A stretch of 64,000 nucleotides of DNA. It comes from Oscillibacter sp. MSJ-31 (GTDB lineage: Bacteria > Bacillota > Clostridia > Oscillospirales > Oscillospiraceae). Position numbers and translations under genes: made by a program. The stretch covers positions 62,001-126,000 of the forward strand of contig NZ_JAHLPT010000003.1 of assembly GCF_018918025.1 (NCBI RefSeq), in the 5' to 3' direction. Every line of letters begins with the position of its first letter. The first letter of the stretch is position 1. The notes beneath the pieces were generated by a model that worked only from the letters and a program-made list of their open reading frames with translations, did not search any database and had not been told where the DNA came from. Below, piece by piece: positions 8,600 to 19,998 of the stretch.

Positions 8600-8760
8600 T
8601 GCCTGTGGCTCCGCTGCGGAACCATAGTCCATCCCCGTAACCCCACCGCAGAGCGGCAGTGGCCGCGCCGCCGCACTCTCATACGGTTACTGAAGGTGTA
8701 ATTTAATCTGAGCAGTTCGGAGGTCAAGGGGCTTGCCCCTTGCGCTCTCTTGGGGTTTCA

Positions 8761-8797
8761 AAGGGGGTATTCTCTACGGTAGAGAATACCCCCTTTA
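8761..8797. terminator. Bidirectional terminator, second copy of the glyS hairpin
   Basis: An inverted repeat with 15-bp stem (8761-8775 with 8781-8795) and ACGGT loop, flanked by T on one side and A on the other. It lies between convergent genes. The 160 bp between the XRE gene and this hairpin hold no recognised feature. Confidence 0.8.
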
Positions 8798-8808
8798 TTA
8801 TGTTCTCT

Positions 8809-9264
8809 TCACCTGTGGCTGTGCTGCGCCTTGACGCGCGCGACACGCTGGAGGTATTCGTCGCGGTCGAGGATGCCGGCGTCGTAGAGGACCTTCAGGC
8901 TCTCGAGACGGCCCTCGCAGCTGTCGACGCCGGCAGCGTGGACGCGCAGGGAGTCCGCCTGCTGGCGGCGGGCCTCCGCCCAGCGCTTCTCGCTGTGATG
9001 GCGTTCGGCGGCGTTGCGGCGCGCCTGCTCCGCTTCGATATCGCGGCCGCTCGGGCGACGCGGACTCTTTTTGAGGGCATTGACGGCGCTGTTGAGCTTG
9101 TCGGACACCTCACCGCCGGCGGCAGACTGGCGGAGCTTTTCCGCCCACTCCTCCGCGGTGGGGCCGACGTTCTGTGTGCGCTTCTTCTTGCCATCCCCCT
9201 CACTTTTTGCAGCGAGCTTGCCAAAGAAGATGACAGCGGCAACGATCATTATTAAAAAATCCAT
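8809..9264 (-). CDS. Membrane-anchored protein with C-terminal SHOCT-like domain
   Basis: The 151-aa product starts with one hydrophobic segment (MDFLIMIVAAVIFFGKLAA). A long charged, Arg-rich, probably helical middle follows, and it ends in RLESLKVLYDAGILDRDEYL, which fits the short SHOCT helix-turn-helix motif (L..L...G.I...E). SHOCT domains are found at protein ends and are thought to mediate oligomerisation. Third gene of a three-gene minus-strand group (9842 to 8809). Function unknown. Confidence 0.7.
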   Translation of the reverse strand: MDFLIMIVAAVIFFGKLAAKSEGDGKKKRTQNVGPTAEEWAEKLRQSAAGGEVSDKLNSAVNALKKSPRRPSGRDIEAEQARRNAAERHHSEKRWAEARRQQADSLRVHAAGVDSCEGRLESLKVLYDAGILDRDEYLQRVARVKAQHSHR

Positions 9265-9277
9265 TCTGCTCTCCTCC

Positions 9278-9646
9278 TTACAGGTCGCTTAAAATGTCGC
9301 GGCGCTTGGCCTCGTACTCCTCCTCGGTGATGAGGCCGCGGTCGTAGAGGCTGCGCAGCTCGGTCAGGCGCGCTTCCGCGTCGGAGCGCGGAGCGGCGCG
9401 GCGGTCGTCCGGCTCGTCGTCCGAGATCTCGTAGCCGCCCATTTTGACCTTGCCCGCGGCGATCAGAAAATTATAAACCCCCATGCCGAAGGCCAGCAGA
9501 CACCAGATGGCCTTGAAGCCTGCAAAGACCGGGTCGAAGCCCGACGGAAGGGCAAACAGGCCGAAGCAGCCCATCGCAAAGCAGACGATGCCGCCGAAAA
9601 TGCTCTCGCCCTTTGTGGGTTTACGGGTGATGCGCCGTCTTCTCAT
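9278..9646 (-). CDS. Two-helix membrane protein with C-terminal SHOCT domain
   Basis: The 122-aa product begins MRRRRITRKPTKGES at the ATG 9644-9646, chosen because GAGGAGG lies 7-9 bp upstream and the preceding gene's stop is 1 bp away. It has two transmembrane helices (about residues 16-35 and 45-63), then a cytoplasmic tail ending EARLTELRSLYDRGLITEEE, a clear SHOCT domain. Middle gene of the trio. The stop/start arrangement with the 64-aa gene implies translational coupling. Confidence 0.75.
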   Translation of the reverse strand: MRRRRITRKPTKGESIFGGIVCFAMGCFGLFALPSGFDPVFAGFKAIWCLLAFGMGVYNFLIAAGKVKMGGYEISDDEPDDRRAAPRSDAEARLTELRSLYDRGLITEEEYEAKRRDILSDL

Positions 9647-9647
9647 C

Positions 9648-9842
9648 TCATGCCTCCTCAGTCGGTTCCTCAGACGCAGCGTGCATACTGCCCTGAATGT
9701 CGGGGTCTTCATCGAGCGCCGGCTTGCGCTTGCCCTGCCACTTCGCGCGGCGCTCGTCCTCCGCGGGGCCTACGCCGCTGCCGATGAGCTTGCCGAAGGC
9801 GGCGAAGGCGAGAAGCAGGATGGCGATCAGAAGGTACTTCAT
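9648..9842 (-). CDS. Small single-pass membrane protein
   Basis: This 64-aa protein begins MKYLLIAILLLAFAAFGKLI, one transmembrane helix, and continues with an acidic, Pro- and Glu-containing tail. It is preceded by AAAGGAG. First gene of the trio with the two SHOCT proteins, with a 1-bp gap to the next start. No family recognised. Confidence 0.65.
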   Translation of the reverse strand: MKYLLIAILLLAFAAFGKLIGSGVGPAEDERRAKWQGKRKPALDEDPDIQGSMHAASEEPTEEA

Positions 9843-9928
9843 GGTGTTTTCTCCTTTCTGCGTCTGACGGGGTTTTGTTCTTTTCTATCCACAGTATCGC
9901 ATAAAACCGGAAAAAAGTCTACAACAAT

Positions 9929-9960
9929 AAAGTTGCGCCGGAGCATTCCGACGCAACTTT
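9929..9960 (-). terminator. Terminator of gyrA
   Basis: On the minus strand, a 14-bp stem (9947-9960 with 9929-9942, one G-U) with ATGC loop follows the gyrA stop and is followed by a T-rich stretch. Confidence 0.8.
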
Positions 9961-9975
9961 GCTTTTACATGGGGC

Positions 9976-12498
<2,523 letters not shown>

Positions 12499-12518
12499 TT
12501 TGAAGATGTCCTCCTTTC

Positions 12519-14468
12519 TCAGAAGTCAAGATTGACGGCGTACTGCGCGTTCTTCTCGATAAACTCCTTGCGCGGCTCGACCTTTTCGCCCATGAGGACG
12601 GTGAAGGTCTCGTCGGCGAGGATGGCGTCCTCGAGCGTGATGCGGCGCAGGGTGCGCTTTTCGGGGTCCATGGTGGTCTCCCACAGCTCGTGAGCGTCCA
12701 TCTCGCCGAGGCCCTTGAAGCGGGAGATATCGACCTTGGCGTTGGGATTGTCGCCGCGCAGCTCGGCGGAGTATTTGTCGCGCTCCTCCTCCGAGAAGGC
12801 GAGACGCGTCGTCTTGCCGCGCACGAGCTTGAACAGCGGCGGCACGGCGGCGTAGACGTAGCCGTTTTCGATGAGGGGACGCATATAGCGGAAGAAGAAG
12901 GTCAGCAGAAGGGTGCGGATGTGGGAGCCGTCCACATCGGCATCCGCCATGATGATGACCTTGTGGTAGCGGAGCTTGTTGACGTCGAAATCCTCGCCCA
13001 GTCCCGCGCCGAGCGCGACGATGACGGGCTGGAGCTTGTCGTTGCCGTAGATCTTATCGGCGCGGACCTTTTCGACGTTGAGCATCTTGCCCCAAAGCGG
13101 CAGGATCGCCTGGAAGCGGGAGTCGCGGCCCTGCGTGGCGGAGCCGCCCGCGCTGTCGCCCTCGACGATGTAAATTTCGGTCAGCTCGGGGTTATTCTCG
13201 TTGCAGTCGCGCAGCTTATCCGGCATCGCCGCGCCGCCGAGGGCGCTCTTGCGGCGGATGGATTCGCGCGCCTTGCGCGCGGCCTCGCGCGCGCGGTTGG
13301 CCATCATCGCCTTATCCAGAATGGTGCGGGCGACGACGGGGTTCTCGTCAAGGAACTGCATGAGCTTATCCGAGACGATGGCGTCCACGAGGGTACGCAT
13401 GGAGGCGTTGCCGAGCTTCGCCTTGGTCTGGCCCTCGAACTGCGCGTCGGTGAGCTTGACGGAGATGACGGCGGTAAGACCCTCGCGGCAGTCCTCGCCG
13501 GAGACCTTGTCGCCCTCTTTGATCAGGCCGACCTTGAGGCCGTAGGCGTTGAGCACGCGCGTGAGCGCGGCCTTGAAGCCGGTCTCGTGCATACCGCCCT
13601 CGGGCGTGTGGACGTTGTTGGCAAAGGAGAGGATGTTTTCCTGATAGCCGTCGTTATATTGCAGGGCGACCTCGGCGTAGGAGTCGCCCTTGGTGCCGCT
13701 CATGTAAATGACGCCGGAGTGCAGCGCGTCCTTGGACTTATTGAGGAAGGTGACGAACTCGCGGATGCCGCCCTCGTAGCACATCTCGTCGCTCTGCTCC
13801 TGCCCCTCGCGCAGGTCGATGGTGCGGATGCGCAGGCCCGCGTTCAAAAACGCCTCCTCGCGCATACGGGTGTGGAGGATATCGTAGGAGTAGACCGTAT
13901 CCTCGAACATTTCGGGGTCAGGCTTGAAGGTGACGGTGGTGCCGGTGTGGTCGGTGGTGCCGACAATGGTCATCTCCTGCGTGATGTGACCGCGGGAGAA
14001 TTTCATCTCGTGGATCTTGCCGTCCTTATGCACCTGCACGGTCAGCCATTCGGACAGCGCGTTGACGACGCTCGCGCCGACGCCGTGCAGGCCGCCGGAG
14101 ACCTTATAGCCCCCGCCGCCGAACTTGCCGCCCGCGTGCAGGACGGTAAAGACGACCTCGAGCGCGGGACGTCCGGTCTGCGCCTGAATGTCCACGGGGA
14201 TGCCGCGGCCGTTATCGACGACGGTGATGGTGTTGTCGGGATTGATCTGCACGGTGATGTCCGTGCAGTAGCCTGCGAGGGCTTCGTCGATGGAGTTATC
14301 GACGATCTCATAGACGAGGTGGTGCAGACCGCTCGTGGAGGTCGAGCCGATGTACATGCCCGGGCGCTTGCGCACCGCTTCCAGTCCCTCGAGGACCTGA
14401 ATTTCCGAGGCGTTGTAATCGTTGTTGGCGTCGACCGCCGTGGACTGCAGAAGTTCGTTGTCTGCCAT
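12519..14468 (-). CDS. gyrB: DNA gyrase subunit B
   Basis: ATPase subunit of gyrase. The 649-aa protein has a GHKL ATPase domain: [15 protein letters not shown] holds the Mg-binding Asn and catalytic Glu, followed by DNGRGIPV and [20 protein letters not shown] transducer domain follows, then the TOPRIM domain (EGDSAGGSA and DADVDGSHI) and the C-terminal GyrA-interacting tail. Same strand and operon position as in Bacillus (dnaA-dnaN-yaaA-recF-remB-gyrB-gyrA). The ATG at 14468 has GAAAGGAG upstream. Confidence 0.97.
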   Translation of the reverse strand: MADNELLQSTAVDANNDYNASEIQVLEGLEAVRKRPGMYIGSTSTSGLHHLVYEIVDNSIDEALAGYCTDITVQINPDNTITVVDNGRGIPVDIQAQTGRPALEVVFTVLHAGGKFGGGGYKVSGGLHGVGASVVNALSEWLTVQVHKDGKIHEMKFSRGHITQEMTIVGTTDHTGTTVTFKPDPEMFEDTVYSYDILHTRMREEAFLNAGLRIRTIDLREGQEQSDEMCYEGGIREFVTFLNKSKDALHSGVIYMSGTKGDSYAEVALQYNDGYQENILSFANNVHTPEGGMHETGFKAALTRVLNAYGLKVGLIKEGDKVSGEDCREGLTAVISVKLTDAQFEGQTKAKLGNASMRTLVDAIVSDKLMQFLDENPVVARTILDKAMMANRAREAARKARESIRRKSALGGAAMPDKLRDCNENNPELTEIYIVEGDSAGGSATQGRDSRFQAILPLWGKMLNVEKVRADKIYGNDKLQPVIVALGAGLGEDFDVNKLRYHKVIIMADADVDGSHIRTLLLTFFFRYMRPLIENGYVYAAVPPLFKLVRGKTTRLAFSEEERDKYSAELRGDNPNAKVDISRFKGLGEMDAHELWETTMDPEKRTLRRITLEDAILADETFTVLMGEKVEPRKEFIEKNAQYAVNLDF

Positions 14469-14562
14469 GGGGTTCTCCTTTCGGTACAGGGTACGAAGAA
14501 CCGGGCCGGAACGGCTTCCGACGCGTTTCTTCGCACCTTGCTTGATGGTTGCTTTGTTCTTT

Positions 14563-14829
14563 TTAATCGACGAGCTTTCGGCTTTCTGCGCGGCTTTTGA
14601 GCGTGGCAGTGCTCAGCTCGGAGAGATAGACGATCTGGGGGTGGTAGGGGTGATCGCAGACGAGGAAGGATTTGGGGAGGTCGTCGCAGACCTCGAGCAC
14701 CGTGCCCTCCTGCTGTGCGCGGTCCAGAAAGGCGCGGGTCGTTTTGGACTGCGAGGTGATCTCAAGATCAAAGATGCCGATGATGCGCCGCTCGGCGAGC
14801 ATCTGATTGCGGCCGATGTGCAGGTACAT
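14563..14829 (-). CDS. remB: RemB-like DUF370 protein (YaaB homologue)
   Basis: Small (88 aa) DUF370 protein between recF and gyrB, the same place as B. subtilis yaaB/remB. RemA and RemB activate extracellular-matrix genes there. The sequence [20 protein letters not shown] and the later [13 protein letters not shown] are typical. The start at 14829 lies 1 bp beyond the recF stop, indicating translational coupling. Its regulatory role in this organism is inferred from family membership only. Confidence 0.88.
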   Translation of the reverse strand: MYLHIGRNQMLAERRIIGIFDLEITSQSKTTRAFLDRAQQEGTVLEVCDDLPKSFLVCDHPYHPQIVYLSELSTATLKSRAESRKLVD

Positions 14830-14830
14830 T

Positions 14831-15934
14831 TCAGACCACCTTTCCGTTTTCAACGTGGAGGACCTTGCCGCCGAGAAGCGTTTCCAGCCGGTCCTCCTCG
14901 CAGCAGGTGATGAAGACCTGACCGCCGGAGATGCGGTTGAGGACAAATTCCTGCCGGCGGGGGTCCAGCTCGGAGAGCACATCGTCGAGCAGGAGGACGG
15001 GCGAAAAGCCCGTCAGCTCGCGGAAAATGTCGCGCTCGGCGAGTTTGAGGGAGAGCGCCGCGGTGCGGGTCTGGCCCTGCGAGGAAAAAGCGCGGGCGGC
15101 GGCGCCGCCGATGGAGACCTCGATGTCGTCCTTATGGGGTCCGGAGAGACAAAGACGCGAGGCAAGCTCGGCATGGTAATGGTCGCGCTGGTGCGCCATG
15201 AGCTGCTCAAAGACCGTCTCCTGCGGCGCCATCGGATCGGCGACGGTGCTGACGGTCCTGTACGCGAGCGTCAGCTCCTCCCGCCCGCCGGAGCATTCGC
15301 GGTGGGCGCTCGCGGCATAGTCCGCGAGGAGCTTACAGAAGCGGGCGCGGTAATAGATGAGCACCGCGCCGCACTGCGCCATGCGGAGGTTGAAATCGGG
15401 GAGCGCGTCGAGCAGCGAGGGGTGCTCCTCCGCGTCGCGCAGGATGCGCGTCTTGTGGTCGTAGAGGCGGTTATACTCGCTCAGCGCCGCGTCGTAGCGC
15501 GGGCGGAGCTGGGAGAGCGAGAGGTCCATGAAGCGCCGCCTTGCCGCGGCGCCGTCGCGGATGAGCAGGAGATCGTCGGGGCAGAAATAGACGGTGTTCA
15601 GCACACCCGAGAGATCGCCCGCGCGCTTGCAGGGGACCTGATTGACGCTCATTTTCCGGCGCTTGCCGCGGGACAGCTCGATCTCCACGGTAAAGTCGCG
15701 GCCGCGGGAAAAGACGCTGCCGGTGAGCCTTGCCGTGTCGGCGTCAAAGGAGATCATCTCCTTCTCCGTGCGGGCGCGGGGCGACTTGGCGCAGGAGAGG
15801 TAGACGGCGGCCTCGAGCAGGTTCGTCTTGCCCTGCGCGTTCTCGCCGACGATGACGTTGACCGAGGGATCGAAGGTCACGCTCTGGTGCGCGTAGTTGC
15901 GGAAATGCTCCAGCGTAATGGCGTCAAGTCGCAT
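14831..15934 (-). CDS. recF: DNA replication and repair protein RecF
   Basis: SMC-like ATPase that loads RecA at gapped DNA. The 367-aa protein has Walker A GENAQGKTNLLEA, the signature FSSQGQTRTAALSLKLAE and Walker B PVLLLDDVLSELD. The start MRLDAITLEHFRNY at 15932-15934 is chosen because it matches RecF N-termini. It overlaps the end of the S4-domain gene by 11 bp, a typical coupled arrangement. Confidence 0.96.
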   Translation of the reverse strand: MRLDAITLEHFRNYAHQSVTFDPSVNVIVGENAQGKTNLLEAAVYLSCAKSPRARTEKEMISFDADTARLTGSVFSRGRDFTVEIELSRGKRRKMSVNQVPCKRAGDLSGVLNTVYFCPDDLLLIRDGAAARRRFMDLSLSQLRPRYDAALSEYNRLYDHKTRILRDAEEHPSLLDALPDFNLRMAQCGAVLIYYRARFCKLLADYAASAHRECSGGREELTLAYRTVSTVADPMAPQETVFEQLMAHQRDHYHAELASRLCLSGPHKDDIEVSIGGAAARAFSSQGQTRTAALSLKLAERDIFRELTGFSPVLLLDDVLSELDPRRQEFVLNRISGGQVFITCCEEDRLETLLGGKVLHVENGKVV

Positions 15935-16139
15935 ATTCGACGGTGAGCTCCCGGCCCGCGAAGGAAACCACGTCGCCCGGGCGGAGCTTTTTGCCTCGCC
16001 TGGTGCAGACCTCGCCGTTGACGGTGACCTCTTCATTCAGAATGCGCAGCTTGGCCTCGCCGCCGGTGGAGACGAGATCGGCGAGCTTCATCAGGTCCTG
16101 CAGCTTGATATACTCGGTGGTGATGGGAAGAACGGTCAT
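15924..16139 (-). CDS. S4-domain RNA-binding protein (YaaA/RlbA type)
   Basis: 71-aa protein consisting of one S4 domain: IKLQDLMKLADLVSTGGEAK, then NGEVCTRRGKKLRPGDVVSF. It lies between dnaN and recF exactly as yaaA (rlbA) does in B. subtilis, where it is linked to large-subunit assembly. Overlaps recF by 11 bp. Confidence 0.92.
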   Translation of the reverse strand: MTVLPITTEYIKLQDLMKLADLVSTGGEAKLRILNEEVTVNGEVCTRRGKKLRPGDVVSFAGRELTVEYAT

Positions 16140-16157
16140 AAGGGGACCTCTTTTCTT

Positions 16158-17270
16158 TTATTGTGCCTTGAGACGGACGGGAAGGACCATATAAAGGAAG
16201 CTTTCTTCGCCGTCGGTCGGGACGAGGATGGCGGGAGAAATGCCGGTGTTCAGCTCGAGCTTGAGCTCATCGGCGGGCGCGAAGCGCAGCGCGTCCATGA
16301 GGTAGCGGTTGTTGAAGCCGATCTCGAGGCCCTGCCCGTCGCCGTCGATGCGGCAGACGTCCTTGGCGTCGCCGTTGGCGGTCTTGGCGGAGAGGAGCAC
16401 GCGGTCCTGCTCGAAGATACAGCGCACGGGGCTCTTGAGCTTTTCGGAGATGACGACGCTCACGCGGTCAAGACTCTCGAGCATCGCCTTGGTATCCACG
16501 GTGACGGAGATGGGGTTGCGGCGCGGAATGGCGTTTTTGTAGTCGAGAAATTCGCCCTCGAGGCGGCGGCAGATCAGCTCGGTCTCGCCCATTTCAAAGA
16601 GAATGTGGCGCTGGCCGAGGGTAATGGTCGCGAAAGCGTCGATGTCCTCGCAGATCTTCTCGACCTCGTTGAGCGCAGCGCCGGGCGCGACGAAGGAGAA
16701 CGCGCCGCCCTCGATCCGCTCGAGCGGTTCACGGCGAAGCGCCAGACGGAAGCCGTCGACCGCGACGACGGTCAGACCGTTGTCGCCGATCTCGAAGAGC
16801 TCGCCCATGTGAACGGGACGGGCCTCGTTCGTGGAGACGGCGAAGGAGGTCTGCTGGATCATGGAGCGCAGCGTCTTTTCCGGCAGGGAGACGGAATACT
16901 TCTCCTCGACCTCCGGCAGCTCCGGAAAGTCGGCGGCGGAGAGGGCGAGAATGTCGAAGTCGGCATCGCCGCAGGAAAGATGGACCATGAGCTTTTCATC
17001 GGACGAGAAGGTGATCATATCGTCGGGCATACGGCGGATGATGTCGCCGAACAGGCGCGCGGAGAGGACCAGCTCACCGCCCTCCTGCTCCTCAACGGGA
17101 AAGCGGGTGCGGATGCCGGTCTGCATATTGTAGCCGGAGACGGTCAGCACGCCGTCGCCGCACTGGAGCAGGAGACCCTCGAGCGCGGGAATGGAGCTTT
17201 TCGCGGCGACCGCGCGGGAGGTGGTGTTGACGGCGTTTTGAAGAAGGAGCTTTTCGCAGGAAAATTTCAT
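16158..17270 (-). CDS. dnaN: DNA polymerase III beta sliding clamp
   Basis: Ring-shaped processivity clamp. The 370-aa protein (MKFSCEKLLLQNAVNTTSRA) has the three repeated clamp domains and ends YMVLPVRLKAQ, close to the canonical MPMR C-terminal strand. Second gene after dnaA, separated from it by the oriC spacer. Confidence 0.97.
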   Translation of the reverse strand: MKFSCEKLLLQNAVNTTSRAVAAKSSIPALEGLLLQCGDGVLTVSGYNMQTGIRTRFPVEEQEGGELVLSARLFGDIIRRMPDDMITFSSDEKLMVHLSCGDADFDILALSAADFPELPEVEEKYSVSLPEKTLRSMIQQTSFAVSTNEARPVHMGELFEIGDNGLTVVAVDGFRLALRREPLERIEGGAFSFVAPGAALNEVEKICEDIDAFATITLGQRHILFEMGETELICRRLEGEFLDYKNAIPRRNPISVTVDTKAMLESLDRVSVVISEKLKSPVRCIFEQDRVLLSAKTANGDAKDVCRIDGDGQGLEIGFNNRYLMDALRFAPADELKLELNTGISPAILVPTDGEESFLYMVLPVRLKAQ

Positions 17271-17484
17271 ATTGCGATCCCTTTCTTGAAAAAAGAATAG
17301 ATTATTTCGTCGTTATCGTAGTAGAGGAGAGAAATTGTGGAAAAGGGGAGGGAGGCTTAGAAAAATAAGGGTTTTCGGCTGTGAAAAACGATGGGGAAAG
17401 AATTTGGAAAGAATCGGTCTTTGTGGAAAGCTGAGGTTATCCACAGAAGGCGCAGTTGGAAACGTGTTAATTCAGGGGAAAACG
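17271..17484. other. Replication origin region (oriC) between dnaA and dnaN
   Basis: This 214-bp AT-richer spacer has one perfect DnaA box TTATCCACA at 17437-17445. Weaker boxes are TGTGGAAAA (17336-17344, one mismatch), TGTGGAAAG (17422-17430, two mismatches) and TGTGAAAAA (17380-17388, two mismatches). TAGTAGAGG repeats at 17318-17326, just before the 17336 box, resemble DnaA-trio unwinding signals. Coding strands switch on either side of dnaA. The position matches the unwinding half of the Bacillus bipartite origin. Confidence 0.8.
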
Positions 17485-18804
17485 TCACTTCTTGGAGTTG
17501 ATGTTGATGGTGATGTCCTTGATGGTCTGGGCGAAGCCCGGGTCGTTCTGGAGCTTCGTTTCGACCTGCTCGAGCGCGTGGAGAACGGTGGTGTGATCGC
17601 GTCCGCCGAACTCGCGGCCGATGTCGGGCGTGGAGAGATTCGTCATGCGGCGAACGAGGTACATGGCGGCCTGGCGGGCGGTGACGGCCTCGCGGCTGCG
17701 GGAGGGTCCCTTGACCACAGCCTCGTCGATGCCGAAAAAGCGCGAGACTTCGTCGATGATGGAGGCGGCGGTGGGAATGTACTCGTTGGATTTGCGAAGC
17801 ATATCGCGCACGGCGCGGTTGGCGCTCTCCTCGTCCATTTCCTTGCCGATCAGGTCGCGGTAGGCGAGGATCTTATTCATCGCGCCCTCAAGCTGGCGGA
17901 CGTTGCTGGAGACGTTCTCGGCGATGTACTTGGCAATGTCGTCGTCGATGACGCTGCCCCATTGGGCTGCCTTGTTTTTGACGATGGCAAGGCGCGTTTC
18001 AAAATCGGGCGGCTGGACGTCGACGAGCAGGCCCCACTCGAAGCGGGTCTGAAGACGGTCGTCGAGCAGCTGCATCTCCTTGGGAGAGCGGTCGGAGGTG
18101 AGGACGATCTGGCGCTTGGACTCGTAGAGGGTGTTGAAGGTATGGAAAAACTCCTCCTGCGTCTGCTTGCGGCCGGCGATGAACTGTACGTCGTCCATCA
18201 GCAGAAGGTCCGCGTCGCGGTACTTGCTGCGGAACTCGACGTTCTTGCCGGTGCGAATGGCCTCGACCAGCTCGTTGGTGAAATCGTCGCCCTTGATGTA
18301 GACGATCTTGGCGTTGGGCGTTTTGGTGCGGATCTCGTGCGCGATGGCGTAGATCAGGTGCGTCTTGCCGAGGCCGGAGTCGCCGTAGATGAAAAGCGGA
18401 TTGTAGTGTTCTGCCGGCGCGTCCGCGACCGCGCGGGCTGCGGCGTAGGCGAGCTTGTTGCTGTCGCCCACAACGAAGGTATCGAAGGTAAATTCGCCGG
18501 ACTCCAAAAGAGAAGTCGGCTTTTTGGGCTTCTCCTGCCCGAGGGCGCTGCGCTCGGCGGCGGAGAGGAGCTTCACGTCGAAATCGGCGGAGAAGATCTC
18601 CTTCAACGCCGCCTTGAGGTTCGGCAGGAAGAGGGATTCGATCGTCCCGCGCTTGAAATCGTTGGGACAGCAGAGGTAAAAGGTCATATCGCGGATGGCG
18701 ACCGCCTCCACCTCGTCGAACCAGGTGGAGATGGCCGTTTCGGCCAAACCGCCGGCGCGCAGGCGTTCGAGCACGACCTGCCAGACGTCAGCTACAGAGT
18801 TCAA
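17485..18804 (-). CDS. dnaA: Chromosomal replication initiator DnaA
   Basis: Initiator ATPase that binds DnaA boxes and unwinds oriC. The 439-aa protein has domain I (residues about 1-90), a short linker, and the AAA+ domain with Walker A GDSGLGKTHLIYA and Walker B LLMDDVQFIAG. Domain IV carries the DnaA-box signature GGRDHTTVLHA. The start is taken as TTG at 18802-18804, because GAAAGGAG lies at a proper distance upstream and the N-terminus then aligns with DnaA. The ATG at 18870 would add 22 residues. Confidence 0.96.
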   Translation of the reverse strand: MNSVADVWQVVLERLRAGGLAETAISTWFDEVEAVAIRDMTFYLCCPNDFKRGTIESLFLPNLKAALKEIFSADFDVKLLSAAERSALGQEKPKKPTSLLESGEFTFDTFVVGDSNKLAYAAARAVADAPAEHYNPLFIYGDSGLGKTHLIYAIAHEIRTKTPNAKIVYIKGDDFTNELVEAIRTGKNVEFRSKYRDADLLLMDDVQFIAGRKQTQEEFFHTFNTLYESKRQIVLTSDRSPKEMQLLDDRLQTRFEWGLLVDVQPPDFETRLAIVKNKAAQWGSVIDDDIAKYIAENVSSNVRQLEGAMNKILAYRDLIGKEMDEESANRAVRDMLRKSNEYIPTAASIIDEVSRFFGIDEAVVKGPSRSREAVTARQAAMYLVRRMTNLSTPDIGREFGGRDHTTVLHALEQVETKLQNDPGFAQTIKDITININSKK

Positions 18805-18876
18805 AGAAAACGCTCCTTTCGTGGGCGGAAATGAAGGCGCGGCCCGCTGTGGAGCAGCGCATAATATCACCTCTTT

Positions 18877-18905
18877 ATTATACCAGAGACGGAGGAAAAA
18901 AGCAA
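18877..18905 (-). promoter_or_regulatory. Promoter of dnaA
   Basis: On the minus strand, TTGCTT (18900-18905), 17 bp, TATAAT (18877-18882), about 70 bp upstream of the dnaA start. I found no perfect DnaA box in the dnaA-rpmH spacer. Confidence 0.65.
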
Positions 18906-18992
18906 CCGTATTTTATATTTAGATAAGGTAAGATGAGCCGTGAAACGAGCGATTTGCGGTCGGAAAAGCGGGAGACCACAAGATTTTGTGGC

Positions 18993-19021
18993 TTGACAGG
19001 GTGGGCCGCATCTTATATAAT
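18993..19021 (+). promoter_or_regulatory. Promoter of the rpmH operon
   Basis: TTGACA (18993-18998), 17 bp, TATAAT (19016-19021): full consensus in both hexamers, as expected for a ribosomal protein operon. CCACAAGATTTTGTGG, an inverted repeat at 18976-18991, touches the -35 box. Confidence 0.88.
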
Positions 19022-19141
19022 ATCCTCTGCGTTGCGTTGAATGCGGCGCAGGAAAAAGGCTACTGCGGGGGCGGGAGACCGCCGCCGTCGAGTAAGAGCG
19101 GCCGATGGCCGCCGGCAAATTTTTTCAGGAGGTGTAACGCA

Positions 19142-19282
19142 ATGGCTACTTCTCGTACCTATCAGCCCAAGAAGCTTCAGCGCTCCAAGGAACACGGCTT
19201 CCGCAAGAGAATGGCAACCGCCAACGGCCGCAAGGTCCTGGCCCGCCGCCGCGCAAGAGGCCGCGCCCGTCTGACCCATTGA
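19142..19282 (+). CDS. rpmH: 50S ribosomal protein L34
   Basis: 46-aa basic protein with the L34 signature [20 protein letters not shown] and then [14 protein letters not shown]. Preceded by an AGGAGGTGT site. First gene of the rpmH-rnpA-yidD-yidC-jag cluster beside dnaA. Confidence 0.96.
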   Translation: MATSRTYQPKKLQRSKEHGFRKRMATANGRKVLARRRARGRARLTH

Positions 19283-19316
19283 GGGAGCCAAAGGCGCATC
19301 GCATATAGATAGACCG

Positions 19317-19348
19317 AGGGACGGACGATGGGAAAAATCGCCGTCCCT
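19317..19348 (+). promoter_or_regulatory. Hairpin between rpmH and rnpA, possible attenuator or processing site
   Basis: AGGGACGG (19317-19324) pairs with CCGTCCCT (19341-19348), with an inner CGAT/ATCG extension. It has no T run, so it may set the L34/RnpA ratio by processing or partial attenuation. This is inferred from structure only. Confidence 0.4.
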
Positions 19349-19408
19349 TAGAGGCTATCGTCCGAAAACGCCGGAACGGCGGAAAAGGACGGATGCAGGA
19401 GAGAAGCA

Positions 19409-19753
19409 ATGAAGCGAACGATGACCGTTAAGGAGAATTATGAGTTCCGCCGGATCTACGCCAAGGGGCGGTCCGGCGTTTCGCCGTACCTTGTGGTCTA
19501 CGTCCGCCCGAACCGGCGGGGGCGTAACCGCCTCGGCGTGACGGTGAGCACAAAGCTCGGACACGCCGTGGTTCGCAACCGCGTCCGCCGCCGTCTGCGG
19601 GAAATTTTCCGGCTCAATCAAGTCGGGCTTGCGCAGGGGTATGATATGATCCTCGTCGCGCGCACGCGCGCGGTGGGGGCGGAATACCGCGAGCTGGAGC
19701 GCGCGTTTTTGAACGTGTGCGGAAAGCTCGGACTGCGGGAGAAGAAGCCGTGA
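19409..19753 (+). CDS. rnpA: Ribonuclease P protein component
   Basis: 114-aa basic protein that assists RNase P RNA in tRNA 5' maturation. The conserved RNR segment is visible: [20 protein letters not shown]. An N-terminal [13 protein letters not shown] also matches the family. Overlaps yidD by 4 bp (GTGA). Confidence 0.96.
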   Translation: MKRTMTVKENYEFRRIYAKGRSGVSPYLVVYVRPNRRGRNRLGVTVSTKLGHAVVRNRVRRRLREIFRLNQVGLAQGYDMILVARTRAVGAEYRELERAFLNVCGKLGLREKKP

Positions 19754-19965
19754 AGCGATTTCTTCTCGCGCTCGTGCGCTTTTACCGGAAAAGCATCTCT
19801 CCCCTGCGTCCCCCCTGCTGCCGCTTCATTCCCACCTGCTCGCAGTACGCGCTCGAGGCCATCGAGAAGTACGGCGCGCTCAAGGGGGGCTGGCTGGCGT
19901 TCAAACGAATTATGCGGTGCCATCCGTTCTATCGGGGCGGAAAGATCTATGACCCCGTTCCCTGA
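19750..19965 (+). CDS. yidD: Membrane protein insertion efficiency factor YidD
   Basis: 71-aa protein starting at GTG 19750, overlapping the rnpA stop (GTGA). It contains [20 protein letters not shown], then [13 protein letters not shown] and [15 protein letters not shown]: the family's conserved Cys residues and C-terminal motif. It sits between rnpA and yidC as in most bacteria. Confidence 0.95.
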   Translation: MKRFLLALVRFYRKSISPLRPPCCRFIPTCSQYALEAIEKYGALKGGWLAFKRIMRCHPFYRGGKIYDPVP

Positions 19966-19998
19966 GGGGGAACACCAAAAAACACGGAGGACACAAAA

